From Utricularia gibba (Eukaryota > Streptophyta > Magnoliopsida > Lamiales > Lentibulariaceae): a stretch of DNA of 22,936 nt. Of the stretch, positions 10,869 through 21,755 are shown piece by piece. Under the pieces are notes generated by a model. It searched no databases. It was not told the DNA's origin and worked only from the letters and a program-made list of their open reading frames with translations. A program made the translations under genes and the position numbers. Each line of letters opens with the position of its first letter. Positions within the stretch are counted from its first letter, which is position 1. The stretch is taken from positions 1 through 22,936 of the forward strand of contig NEEC01000265.1 in the NCBI GenBank assembly GCA_002189035.1. Direction: 5' to 3'.

Positions 10869-12431
10869 ATGCATCAAGTTTTTTGCCGAGCTACAAATGA
10901 CTATGGGCGAGCTCGACTCGACCTCCTGCTCGATACCGTTGCCCCACGAGAGTGCCTTATCAAATATAAAGAATGCGATTGAGAAAACCATTTTGGGTGC
11001 TCATGACATCCTAACTTCAATAAATGCATTACGATATCGTCGAGTAGGACCTGATGTGGCAAAGGAGTCTGACCGAACCTTGGGTCTGAACGAAGTTCCC
11101 AACGACATCACCCGCCGAAAAACGACAAGCTTTTCCTTGAGAAACCATGTAGGCAGCCTATTAAAACCCAACGTTATAAATGCATCACGTTTTTTGCGGA
11201 GCTACAAATGAGTATGGGACCGAGCCCGACTCGACCTTTTGCCCGATACCGTGCCCCACTAGAGCGCCTCCTCAAATACAAAGCATGCGATTGAGAAAAC
11301 CATTTTGGGTGCTCATGAATCCTAACTTCAATAACTGCATCACGATTTTCGTCGAGTAGGACCAGATTTGGCAAAGGAGACAGACCGAACCATGGGTCAG
11401 AACGAAGTTCACAACGACATCACTCGCCCAAAAACGACAAGCTTTTCCTTGAGAAAACCATTGAGGCGGCCTATTAAAACCAACCGTTAATAAATGCATC
11501 AAGTTTTTTGCCGAGCTACAAATGACTATGGGCCCGAGCTCGACTCGACCTCCTGCTCGATACCGTTGCCCCACTAGAGCGCCTCCTCAAATATAAAGCA
11601 TGCGGTTGAGAAAACCATTTTGGGTGCTCATGACATCCTAACTTCAATAAATGCATTACGATTTCGTCGAGTAGGACCTGATGTGGCAAAGGAGTCAGAC
11701 CGAACCTTGGGTCTGAACGAAGTTCCCAACGACATCACCCGCCGAAAAACGAAAAGCTTTTCCTTGAGAAACCATGTAGGCAGCCTATTAAAACCAACCG
11801 TTAATAAATGCATCAAGTTTTTTGCCGAGCTACAAATGACTATGGGCCCGAGCTCGACTCGACCTCCTGCTCGATACCGTTGCCCCACTAGAGCGCCTAT
11901 CAAATATAAAGCATGCGGTTGAGAAAACCATTTTGGGTGCTCATGACATCCTAACTTCAATAAATGCATACGATTTCGTCGAGTAGGACCTGATGTGGCA
12001 AAGGAGTCTGACCGAACCTTGGGTCTGAACGAAGTTCCCAACGACATCACCCGCCGAAAAACGACAAGCTTTTCCTTTAGAAACCATGTAGGCAGCCTAT
12101 TAAAACCCAACGTTAGTAAATGCATCACGTTTTTTGCGAGCTACAAATGAGTATGGGACCGAGCCCGACTCGACCTTTTGCCGATACCGTGCCCCACTAG
12201 AGCGCCTCCTCAAATACAAAGCATGCGATTGAGAAAACCATTTTGGGTGCTCATGAAATCCTAACTTCAATAACTGCATCACGATTTTCGTCGAGTAGGA
12301 CCAGATTTGGCAAAGGAGACAGACCGAACCATGGGTCAGAACGAAGTTCACAACGACATCACCGCCCAAAAACGACAAGCTTTTCCTTGAGAAAACCATT
12401 GAGGCGGCCTATTAAAACCAACCGTTAATAA
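10560..12431. repeat. Six-monomer block A-C'-B-C-C-B, copy 3 (m34-m39)
   Basis: Monomer starts are 10560, 10869, 11180, 11494, 11808 and 12120; the block is 1872 bp. m38 has GCGCCTATCAAA, shared with m11 of copy 1. The C copies here have GGTTGAGAAAACC and lack the extra A-run (GGTTGAAAAAACC) of other C copies, which suggests partial conversion towards type A. Confidence 0.85.
10869..11179. repeat. Hybrid C' monomer m35
   Basis: Third instance of the A-left/C-right hybrid, with AAAGAATGCGATTG and then ACCTGATGTGG and GAGTCTGACCG. It has small private deletions (TATGGGCGAGCTC, ACGATATCGTCG). Confidence 0.8.
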
Positions 12432-13363
12432 ATGCATCAAGTTTTTTGCCGAGCTACAAATGACTATGGGCCCGAGCTCGACTCGACCTCCTGCTCGATA
12501 CCGTTGCCCCACTAGAGCGCCTTATCAAATATAAAGCATGCGGTTGAAAACCATTTTTGGTGCTCATGACATCCTAACTTCAATAAATGCATTACGATTA
12601 TCGTCGAGTAGGACCTGATGTGGCAAAGGAGTCTGACCGAACCTTGGGTCTGAACGAAGTTCCCAACGACATCACCCGCCGAAAAACGAAAAGCTTTTCC
12701 TTTAGAAACCATGTAGGCAGCCTATTAAAACCGTTAATAAATGCATCAAGTTTTTGCCGAGCTACAAATGACTATGGGCCCGAGCTCGACTCGACCTCCT
12801 GCTCGATACCGTTGCCCCACTAGAGCGCCTCCTCAAATATAAAGCATGCGGTTGAAAAAACCATTTTGGGTGCTCATGAATCCTAACTTCAATAAATGCA
12901 TTACGATTATCGTCGAGTAGGACCTGATGTGGCAAAGGAGTCTGACCGAACCTTGGGTCTGAACGAAGTTCCCAACGACATCACCCGCCGAAAAACGACA
13001 AGCTTTTCCTTTAGAAACCATGTAGGCAGCCTATTAAAACCCAACGTTAGTAAATGCATCACGTTTTTTGCGGAGCTACAAATGAGTATGGGACCGAGCC
13101 CGACTCGACCTTTTGCCCGATACCGTGCCCCACTAGAGCGCCTCCTCAAATACAAAGCATGCGATTGAGAAAACCATTTTGGCTCATGAAATCCTAACTT
13201 CAATAACTGCATCACGATTTTCGTCGAGTAGGACCAGATTTGGCAAAGGAGACAGACCGAACCATGGGTCAGAACGAAGTTCACAACGACATCACTCGCC
13301 CAAAAACGACAAGCTTTTCCTGAGAAAACCATTGAGGCGGCCTATTAAAACCAACGTTAATAA
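11494..13363. repeat. Two adjacent C-C-B trimers, m37-m42
   Basis: Trimer 1 is 11494-12431 (938 bp) and trimer 2 is 12432-13363 (932 bp). This is the one place where C-C-B units stand directly in tandem, showing that the trimer itself can behave as an amplification unit. In both, the first C copy has ACGAAAAGC and the second has ACGACAAGC. Confidence 0.85.
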
Positions 13364-13677
13364 ATGCATCAAGTTTTTTGCCGAGCTACAAATGACTATG
13401 GGCCCGAGCTCGACTCGACCTCCTGCTCGATTCCGTTGCCCCACGAGAGTGCCTTATCAAATATAAAGCATGCGGTTGAGAAAACCATTTTGGGTGCTCA
13501 TGATATCCTAACTTCAATAACTGCATCACGATTTTCGTCGAGTAGGACCGATTGGCAAAGGAGACAGACCGAACCTTGGGTCAGAACGAAGTTCACAACG
13601 ACATCACCCGCCCAAAAACGACAAGCTTTTCCTTGAGAAAACCATTGAGGCAGCCTATTAAAACCAACCGTTAATAA
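13364..13677. repeat. Hybrid H monomer m43 (A-like left half, B-like right half)
   Basis: A-like through CACGAGAGTGCC and GATATCC, then B-like from ACCGATTGGC with GAGACAGACCG and TTCACAACG. It marks the switch from the left domain to the D-rich right domain. Confidence 0.75.
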
Positions 13678-13987
13678 ATGCATCAAGTTTTTTGCCGAGC
13701 TACAAATGACTATGGGCCCGAGCTCGACTCGACCTCCCTCGATACCGTTGCCCCACGAGAGCGCCTTATCAAATATAAAGCATGCGGTTGAGAAAACCAT
13801 TTTGGGTGCTCATGAATCCTAACTTCAATAACTGCATCACGATTTTCGTCGAGTAGGACCCGATGTGGCAAAGGAGTCAGACCGAACCTTGGTCAGAACG
13901 AAGTTCCCAACGACATCACCCGCCCAAAACGACAAGCTTTTCCTTGAGAAACCATGTAGGCAGCCTATTAAAACCCAACGTTAATAA

Positions 13988-14299
13988 ATGCATCACTTTT
14001 TTTGAGCTACAAATGACTATGGGAGCGAGCCCGACTCGACCTTTTGCCCGATACCGTGCCCCACTAGAGCGCCTCCTCAAATACAAAGCATGCGATTGAG
14101 AAAACCATTTTGGGTGCTCATGAAATCCTAACTTCAATAACTGCATCACGATTTTCGTCGAGTAGGACCAGATTTGGCAAAGGAGACAGACCGAACCTTG
14201 GGTCAGAACGAAGTTCACAACGACATCACCCGCCCAAAAACGACAAGCTTTTCCTTGAGAAAACCATTGAGGCAGCCTATTAAAACCAACCGTTAATAA
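13988..14299. repeat. Type B monomer m45
   Basis: B-type by GAGCCCGACTCGACC, CTTTTGCCCG, AAGCATGCGATTG and ACCAGATTTGG. It opens ATGCATCACT and the T-run is followed directly by GAGCTAC (loss of the GC after the T-run). Unlike left-domain B copies it reads CTTGGGTCAG and so lacks the NcoI site. Confidence 0.8.
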
Positions 14300-15848
14300 A
14301 TGCATCAAGTTTTTTGCCGAGCTACAAATGACTATGGGCCCGAGCTCGACTCGACCTCCTACTCGATACCGTTGCCCCACGAGAGCCTTATCAAATATAT
14401 AAAGCATGCGGTTGAGAAAACCATTTTGGGTGCTCATGAAATCCTAACTTCAATAACTGCATCACGATTTTCGTCGAGTAGGACCCGATGTGGCAAAGGA
14501 GTCAGACCGAACCTTGGTCAGAACGAAGTTCCAAAAGACATCACCGCCCAAAACGACAAGCTTTTCCTTGAGAAACATGTAGGCAGCCTATTAAAACCCA
14601 ACGTTAATAAATGCATCAAGTTTTTTGCCGAGCTACAAATGACTATGGGCCCGAGCTCGACTCGACCTCCTGCTCGATACCGTTGCCCCACGAGAGCGCC
14701 TCCTCAAATATAAAGCATGCGGTTGAGAAAACCATTTTGGGTGCTCATGACATCCTAACTTCAATAACTGCATCACGATTTTCGTCGAGTAGGACCCGAT
14801 GTGGCAAAGGAGTCAGACGAACCTTGGTCAGAACGAAGTTCAAACGACATCACCCGCCCAAAACGACAAGCTTTTCCTTGAAAAACCATGTAGGCAGCCT
14901 ATTAAAACCAACGTTAATAAATGCATCAATTTTTTTGCCGGGCTACAAATGACTATGGGACCGAGCTCGACTCGACCTCCTGCTCGATACCGTTGCCCCA
15001 CGAGAGTGCCTTATCAAATATAAAGCATGCGGTTGAGAAAACCATTTTGGGTGCTCATGAAATCCTAACTTCAATAACTGCATCACGATTTTCGTCGAGT
15101 AGGACCGATTTGGCAAAGGAGACAGACCGAACCTTGGGTCGAACGAAGTTCACAACGACATCACCCGCCCAAAAACGACAAGCTTTTCCTTGAGAAACAT
15201 GTAGGGCCTATTAAAACCAACGTTAATAAATGCATCAAGTTTTTTGCCGAGCTACAAATGACTATGGGCCCGAGCTCGACTCGACCTCCTGCTCGATACC
15301 GTTGCCCCACGAGAGCGCCTCCTCAAATATAAAGCATGCGGTTGAGAAAACCATTTTGGGTGCTCATGACATCCTAACTTCAATAACTGCATCACGATTT
15401 TCGTCGAGTAGGACCCGATGTGGCAAAGGAGTCAGACCGAACCTTGGTCGAACGAAGTTTCCAAAAGACATCACCGCCCAAAACGACAAGCTTTCCTTGA
15501 GAAACTATGTAGGCAGCCTATTAAACCAACGTTAATAAATGCATCAAGTTTTTTGCCGAGCTACAAATGACTATGGGCCCGAGCTCGACTCGACCTCCTG
15601 CTCGATACCGTTGCCCCACGAGAGCCCTTATCAAATATAAAGCATGCGGTTGAGAAAACCATTTTGGGTGCTCATGAAATCCTAACTTCAATAACTGCAT
15701 CACGATTTTCGTCGAGTAGGACCCGATGTGGCAAAGGAGTCAGACCGAACCTTGGTCGAACGAAGTTCCAAACGACATCACCCGCCCAAAACGACAAGCT
15801 TTTCCTTGAGAAACCATGTAGGCAGCCTATTAAACCCAACGTTAATAA
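14300..15848. repeat. D-type run m46-m50 (D D H D D)
   Basis: Monomer starts are 14300, 14611, 14921, 15230 and 15539. D copies read GAGTCAGACCG and mostly CTTGGTCAGAAC, often followed by TTCCAAAAG. m46 has an extra TA (AAATATATAAAG). m48 is a hybrid with GGACCGAGCTCGAC on the left and GATTTGGC, GAGACAG on the right, and has the GCCGGGCTAC variant. Confidence 0.8.
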
Positions 15849-16157
15849 ATGCATCACTTTTTTGGGCTACAAATGACTATGGGACCGAGCCCGACTCGAC
15901 CTTTTGCCCGATACCGTGCCCCACTAGAGCGCCTCCTCAATACAAAGCATGCGATTGAGAAAACCATTTTGGGTGCTCATGAAATCCTAACTTCAATAAC
16001 TGCATCACGATTTTCGTCGAGTAGGACCAGATTTGGCAAAGGAGACAGACCGAACCTTGGGTCAGAACGAAGTTCACAACGACATCACCCGCCCAAAAAC
16101 GACAAGCTTTTCCTTGAGAAACCATTGAGGCGGCCTATTAAAACCAACCGTTAATAA
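15849..16157. repeat. Type B monomer m51, end of 12-monomer copy 1
   Basis: Opens ATGCATCACT and the T-run is followed by GGGCTAC. It carries GGGACCGAGCCCG, CTTTTGCCCG and ACCAGATTTGG. Its counterpart in copy 2 is m63 at 19589. Confidence 0.8.
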
Positions 16158-17094
16158 ATGCATCAAGTTTTTTGCCGAGCTACAAATGACTATGGGCCCG
16201 AGCTCGACTCGACCTCCTGCTCGATACCGTTGCCCCACTAGAGCGCCTCCTCAAATATAAAGCATGCGGTTTGAAAACCATTTTGGGTGCTCATGACATC
16301 CTAACTTCAATAAATGCATTACGATTTCGTCGAGTAGGACCTGATGTGGCAAAGGAGTCAGACCGAACCTTGGGTCTGAACGAAGTTCCCAACGACATCA
16401 CCCGCCGAAAACGAAAAGCTTTTCCTTAAAACCATGTAGGCAGCCTATTAAAACCCCCGTTAATAAATGCATCAAGTTTTTGCCGAGCTACAAATGACTA
16501 TGGGCCCGAGCTCGACTCGACCTCCTGCTCGATACCGTTGCCCCACTAGAGCGCCTCCTCAAATATAAAGCATGCGGTTGAAAAAACCATTTTGGGTGCT
16601 CATGACATCCTAACTTCAATAAATGCATTACGATTATCGTCGAGTAGGACCTGATGTGGCAAAGGAGTCTGACCGAACCTTGGGTCTGAACGAAGTTCCC
16701 AACGACATCACCCGCCGAAAAACGACAAGCTTTTCCTTTAGAAACCATGTAGGCAGCCTATTAAAACCCAACGTTAGTAAATGCATCACGTTTTTTGCGG
16801 AGCTACAAATGAGTATGGGACCGAGCCCGACTCGACCTTTTTGCCCGATACCGTGCCCCACTAGAGCGCCTCCTCAAATACAAAGCATGCGATTGAGAAA
16901 ACCATTTTGGGTGCTCATGAAATCCTAACTTCAATAACTGCATCACGATTTTCGTCGAGTAGGACCAGATTTGGCAAAGGAGACAGACCGAACCTTGGGT
17001 CAGAACGAAGTTCACAACGACATCACGCCCAAAAACGACAAGCTTTTCCTTGAGAAAACCATTGAGGCGGCCTATTAAAACCAACCGTTAATAA
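16158..17094. repeat. C-C-B trimer m52-m54
   Basis: Length is 937 bp. The first C copy (16158) has ACGAAAAGC and a shortened tail (AAACCCCCGTTAATAA), the second (16467) has the GTTAG junction, and the B copy (16781) has GAGTATGGGACCGAGCCC. This is the only full C-C-B trimer right of 13.4 kb. Confidence 0.85.
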
Positions 17095-17407
17095 ATGCAT
17101 CAAGTTTTTTGCCGAGCTACAAATGACTATGGGCCCGAGCTCGACTCGACCTCCTGCTCGATACCGTTGCCCCACGAGAGTGCCTTATCAAATATAAAGC
17201 ATGCGGTTGAGAAAACCATTTTGGGTGCTCATGATATCCTAACTTCAATAACTGCATCACGATTTTCGTCGAGTAGGACCGATTGGCAAAGGAGACAGAC
17301 CGAACCTTGGGTCAGAACGAAGTTCACAACGACATCACCGCCCAAAAACGACAAGCTTTTCCTTGAGAAAACCATTGAGGCAGCCTATTAAAACCAACCG
17401 TTAATAA
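17095..17407. repeat. Hybrid H monomer m55
   Basis: Counterpart of m43: A-like left with GATATCC, B-like right with GATTGGCAAAGGAGACAG. Confidence 0.75.
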
Positions 17408-17717
17408 ATGCATCAAGTTTTTTGCCGAGCTACAAATGACTATGGGCCCGAGCTCGACTCGACCTCCTGCTCGATACCGTTGCCCCACGAGAGCCTTATC
17501 AAATATAAAGCATGCGGTTGAGAAAACCATTTTGGGTGCTCATGAAATCCTAACTTCAATAACTGCATCACGATTTTCGTCGAGTAGGACCCGATGTGGC
17601 AAAGGAGTCAGACCGAACCTTGGTCAGAACGAAGTTCCAAAAGACATCACCCCCAAAAACGACAAGCTTTTCCTTGAGAAACCATGTAGGCAGCCTATTA
17701 AAACCCAACGTTAATAA

Positions 17718-18025
17718 ATGCATCAATTTTTTTGCCGGCTACAAATGACTATGGCCGAGCCCGACTCGACCTTTTGCTCGATACCGTTGCCCCACTAGAG
17801 CGCCTCCTCAATACAAAGCATGCGTTGAAAAACCATTTTGGGTGCTCATGAATCCTAACTTCAATAACTGCATCACGATTTTCGTCGAGTAGGACCAGAT
17901 TGGCAAAGGAGACAGACCGAACCTTGGGTCAGAACGAAGTTCACAACGACATCACCCGCCCAAAAACGACAAGCTTTTCCTTGAGAAAACCATTGAGGCA
18001 GCCTATTAAAACCAACCGTTAATAA
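17718..18025. repeat. Type B monomer m57
   Basis: B-type by GAGCCCGACTCGACC, with CTTTTGCTCG and CACTAGAG. It opens ATGCATCAAT and has GCCGGCTAC. The SphI flank is altered (GCATGCGTTG). It resembles m65 and may be its source. Confidence 0.75.
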
Positions 18026-19588
18026 ATGCATCAAGTTTTTTGCCGAGCTACAAATGACTATGGGCCCGAGCTCGACTCGACCTCCTGCTCGATACCGTTG
18101 CCCCACGAGAGCACCTTATCAAATATAAAGCATGCGGTTGAGAAAACCATTTTGGGTGCTCATGAAATCCTAACTTCAATAACTGCATCACGATTTTCGT
18201 CGAGTAGGACCCGATGTGGCAAAGGAGTCAGACCGAACCTTGGTCAGAACGAAGTTCCCAACGACATCACCCGCCCAAAAACGACAAGCTTTTCCTTGAG
18301 AAACATGTAGGCAGCCTATTAAAACCCAACGTTAATAAATGCATCAAGTTTTTTGCCGAGCTACAAATGACTATGGGCCCGAGCTCGACTCGACCTCCTG
18401 CTCGATACCGTTGCCCCACGAGAAGCCTCCTCAAATATAAAGCATGCGGTGAGAAAACCATTTTGGGTGCTCATGATATCCTAACTTCAATAACTGCATC
18501 ACGATTTTCGTCGAGTAGGACCCGATGTGGCAAAGGAGTCAGACCGAACCTTGGTCAGAACGAAGTTCCAAAAGACATCACCGCCCAAAACGACAAGCTT
18601 TTCCTTGAGAAACATGTAGGCAGCCTATTAAAAGCCAACGTTAATAAATGCATCAATTTTTTTGCCGAGCTACAAATGACTATGGGACCGAGCTCGACTC
18701 GACCTCCTGCTCGATACCGTTGCCCCACGAGAGTGCCTTATCAAATATAAAGCATGCGGTTGAGAAAACCATTTTGGGTGCTCATGAAAATCCTAACTTC
18801 AATAACTGCATCACGATTTTCGTCGAGTAGGACCGATTGGCAAAGGAGTCAGACCGAACCTTGGGTCAGAACGAAGTTCCCAACGACATCACCCGCCCAA
18901 AAACGACAAGCTTTTCCTTGAGAAACATGTAGGCAGCCTATTAAAACCCAACGTTAATAAATGCATCAATTTTTTTGCCGAGCTACAAATGACTATGGGC
19001 CCGAGCTCGACTCGACCTCCTGCTCGATACCGTTGCCCCACGAGAGCGCCTCCTCAAATATAAAGCATGCGGTTGAGAAAACCATTTTGGGTGCTCATGA
19101 ATCCTAACTTCAATAACTGCATCACGATTTTCGTCGAGTAGGACCCGATGTGGCAAAGGAGTCAGACCGAACCTTGGGTCAGAACGAAGTTCCAAAACGA
19201 CATCACCCGCCCAAAAACGACAAGCTTTTCCTTGAGAAACATTGTAGGCAGCCTAATAAAACCAACGTTAATAAATGCATCAAGTTTTTTGCCGAGCTAC
19301 AAATGACTATGGGCCCGAGCTCGACTCGACCTCCTGCTCGATACCGTTGCCCCACGAGAGCACCTTATCAAATATAAAGCATGCGGTTGAGAAAACCATT
19401 TTGGGTGCTCATGAAATCCTAACTTCAATAACTGCATCACGATTTTCGTCGAGTAGGACCCGATGTGGCAAAGGAGTCAGACCGAACCTATGGTCAGAAC
19501 GAAGTTCCAAAAGACATCACCCGCCCAAAACGACAAGCTTTTCCTTGAGAAACCATGTAGGCAGCCTATTAAAACCCAACGTTAATAA
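18026..19588. repeat. D-type run m58-m62
   Basis: Monomer starts are 18026, 18339, 18648, 18961 and 19275. m58 and m62 share GAGCACCTTATC. m60 has GGACCGAGCTCGAC, as m48 does. m59 retains the EcoRV site (GATATCC) typical of A. Confidence 0.8.
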
Positions 19589-20824
19589 ATGCATCACTTT
19601 TTTTGCGAGCTACAAAATGACTATGGGCGAGCCGACTCGACCTTTTGCCCGATACGTTGCCCCACTAGAGCGCCTCCTCAAATACAAAGCATGCGATTGA
19701 GAAAACATTTTGGGTGCTCATGAAATCCTAACTTCAATAACTGCATCACGATTTTCGTCGAGTAGGACCAGATTTGGCAAAGGAGACAGACCGAACCTTG
19801 GGTCAGAACGAAGTTCACAACGACATCACCCGCCCAAAAACGACAAGCTTTTCCTTGAGAAACCATTGAGGCAGCCTATTAAAACCAACCGTTAATAAAT
19901 GCATCAAGTTTTTTGCCGAGCTACAAATGACTATGGGCCCGAGCTCGACTCGACCTCCTGCTCGATACCGTTGCCCCACGAGAGCCTTATCAAATATAAA
20001 GCATGCGGTTGAGAAAACCATTTTGGGTGCTCATGAAATCCTAACTTCAATAACTGCATCACGATTTTCGTCGAGTAGGACCCGATGTGGCAAAGGAGTC
20101 AGACCGAACCTTGGGTCAGAACGAAGTTCCAAACGACATCACCCCAAAAACGACAAGCTTTTCCTTGAGAAACCATGTAGGCAGCCTATTAAAACCAACG
20201 TTAATAAATGCATCAATTTTTTTGCGGCTACAAATGACTATGGGCGAGCCCGACTCGACCTTTTGCTCGATACCGTTGCCCCACGAGAGCGCCTTCAAAT
20301 AAAAAGCATGCGGTTGAGAAAACCATTTTGGGTGCTCATGAAATCCTAACTTCAATAACTGCATCACGATTTTCGTCGAGTAGGACCGATGTGGCAAAGG
20401 AGTCAGACCGAACCTTGGGTCAGAACGAAGTTCACAACGACATCACCCGCCAAAAACGACAAGCTTTTCCTTGAGAAAACCATTGAGGCAGCCTATTAAA
20501 ACCAACGTTAATAAATGCATCAAGTTTTTTGCCGAGCTACAAATGACTATGGGCCCGAGCTCGACTCGACCTCCTGCTCGATACGTTGCCCCACGAGAGC
20601 GCCTTATCAAATATAAAGCATGCGGTTGAGAAAACCATTTTGGGTGCTCATGAATCCTAACTTCAATAACTGCATCACGATTTTCGTCGAGTAGGACCCG
20701 ATGTGGCAAAGGAGTCAGACCGAACCTTGGGTCAGAACGAAGTTCACAACGACATCACCCGCCCAAAAACGACAAGCTTTTCCTTGAGAAAACCATGTAG
20801 GCAGCCTATTAAAAACGTTAATAA
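19589..20824. repeat. Irregular segment B-D-B-D, m63-m66: probable truncated third 12-monomer unit
   Basis: m63 (19589) opens like m51, but its 3' tail (CATTGAGGCAGCC) and its successors m64, m65 and m66 resemble m55-m58 of copy 2. Four monomers (C C B H) appear to be missing between the B at 19589 and the D at 19899. m65 (20208) is B-like to CTTTTGCTCG and A/D-like afterwards, a chimera. m63 itself is counted above as the last monomer of copy 2. Confidence 0.6.
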
Positions 20825-21755
20825 ATGCATCAAGTTTTTTTGCCGAGCTACAAATGACTATGGGCCCGAGCTCGACTCGACCTCCTGCTCGATACCGTTG
20901 CCCCACGAGAGCGCCTTATCAAATATAAAGCATGCGGTTGAGAAAACCATTTTGGGTGCTCATGACATCCTAACTTCAATAACTGCATCACGATTTTCGT
21001 CGAGTAGGACCCGATGTGGCAAAGGAGTCAGACAGAACCTTGGGTCCGAACGAAGTTCCCAACGACATCACCCGCCAAAAACGACAATTTTCCTTGAGAA
21101 ACCATGTAGGCAGCCTATTAAAGCCAACGTTAATAAATGCATCAATTTTTTTGCCGGGCTACAAATGACTATGGGCCCGAGCTCGACTCGACTCCTACTC
21201 GATACCGTTGCCCCACGAGAGTGCCTTATCAAATATAAAGCATGCGGTTGAGAAAACCATTTTGGGTGCTCATGAATCCTAACTTCAATAACTGCATCAC
21301 GATTTTCGTCGAGTAGGACCCGATGTGGCAAAGGAGTCAGACCGAACCATGGTCAGAACGAAGTTCCAAAAGACATCACCGCCCAAAACGACAAGCTTTT
21401 CCTTGAGAAACCATGTAGGCAGCCTAATTAAAACCAACGTTAATAAATGCATCAATTTTTTGCCGGGCTACAAATGACTATGGGCCGAGCTCGACTCGAC
21501 CTCCTGCTCGATACCGTTGCCCCACGAGAGTGCCTTATCAAATATAAAGCATGCGTTGAGAAAACCATTTTGGGTGCTCATGAAATCCTAACTTCAATAA
21601 CTGCATCACGATTTTCGTCGAGTAGGACCAGATTTGGCAAAGGTGACAGACCGAACCTTGGGTCAGAACGAAGTTCACAACGACATCACCCGCCCAAAAA
21701 CGACAAGCTTTTCCTTGAGAAAAATGTAGGCAGCTATTAAAACCAACGTTAATAA
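20825..21755. repeat. Right-end trimer, copy 1 (m67-m69)
   Basis: Monomer starts are 20825, 21137 and 21447; 931 bp. m67 is A-like (GAGTCAGACAG, GGGTCCGAAC, TTCCCAACG) with GACATCC. m68 is D-like with GACCGAACCATGG and TTCCAAAAG. m69 has ACCAGATTTGG and TTCACAACG. m68 and m69 both have GCCGGGCTAC. The order is repeated in the next 933 bp. Confidence 0.8.

Larger units (their letters stand above)
12432..16157. repeat. 12-monomer higher-order unit, copy 1 (m40-m51)
   Basis: Order is C C B H D B D D H D D B, with monomer starts 12432, 12741, 13054, 13364, 13678, 13988, 14300, 14611, 14921, 15230, 15539 and 15849; 3726 bp. The next 12 monomers repeat the order almost exactly. Matched private variants include GATTGGCAAAGGAGACAG in m43 and m55, GGACCGAGCTCGAC in m48 and m60, CTCCTCAAATATAAAG combined with D-type right halves in m47/m59 and m49/m61, and the ATGCATCACT opening in m51 and m63. 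Confidence 0.85.
16158..19898. repeat. 12-monomer higher-order unit, copy 2 (m52-m63)
   Basis: Order is C C B H D B D D D D D B, with monomer starts 16158, 16467, 16781, 17095, 17408, 17718, 18026, 18339, 18648, 18961, 19275 and 19589; 3741 bp against 3726 bp in copy 1. Position 9 (m60) reads ACCGATTGGC and GAGTCAGACCG where copy 1 (m48) reads GATTTGGC and GAGACAG, so it is partly converted towards D. Confidence 0.85.

Noticed and set aside
10588-11211. Open reading frame of about 207 codons on the + strand, and many similar frames of 60-180 codons on both strands
   Set aside because: They are translations of the satellite itself. The same peptide recurs dozens of times, the frame shifts whenever a monomer length is not a multiple of three, the ORFs begin at repeat-internal ATGs, and no protein domain is recognisable.
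13916-14437. 173-codon open frame on the - strand
   Set aside because: It crosses monomer boundaries, repeats the same motifs as the other minus-strand frames, and exists only because these copies happen to keep frame.
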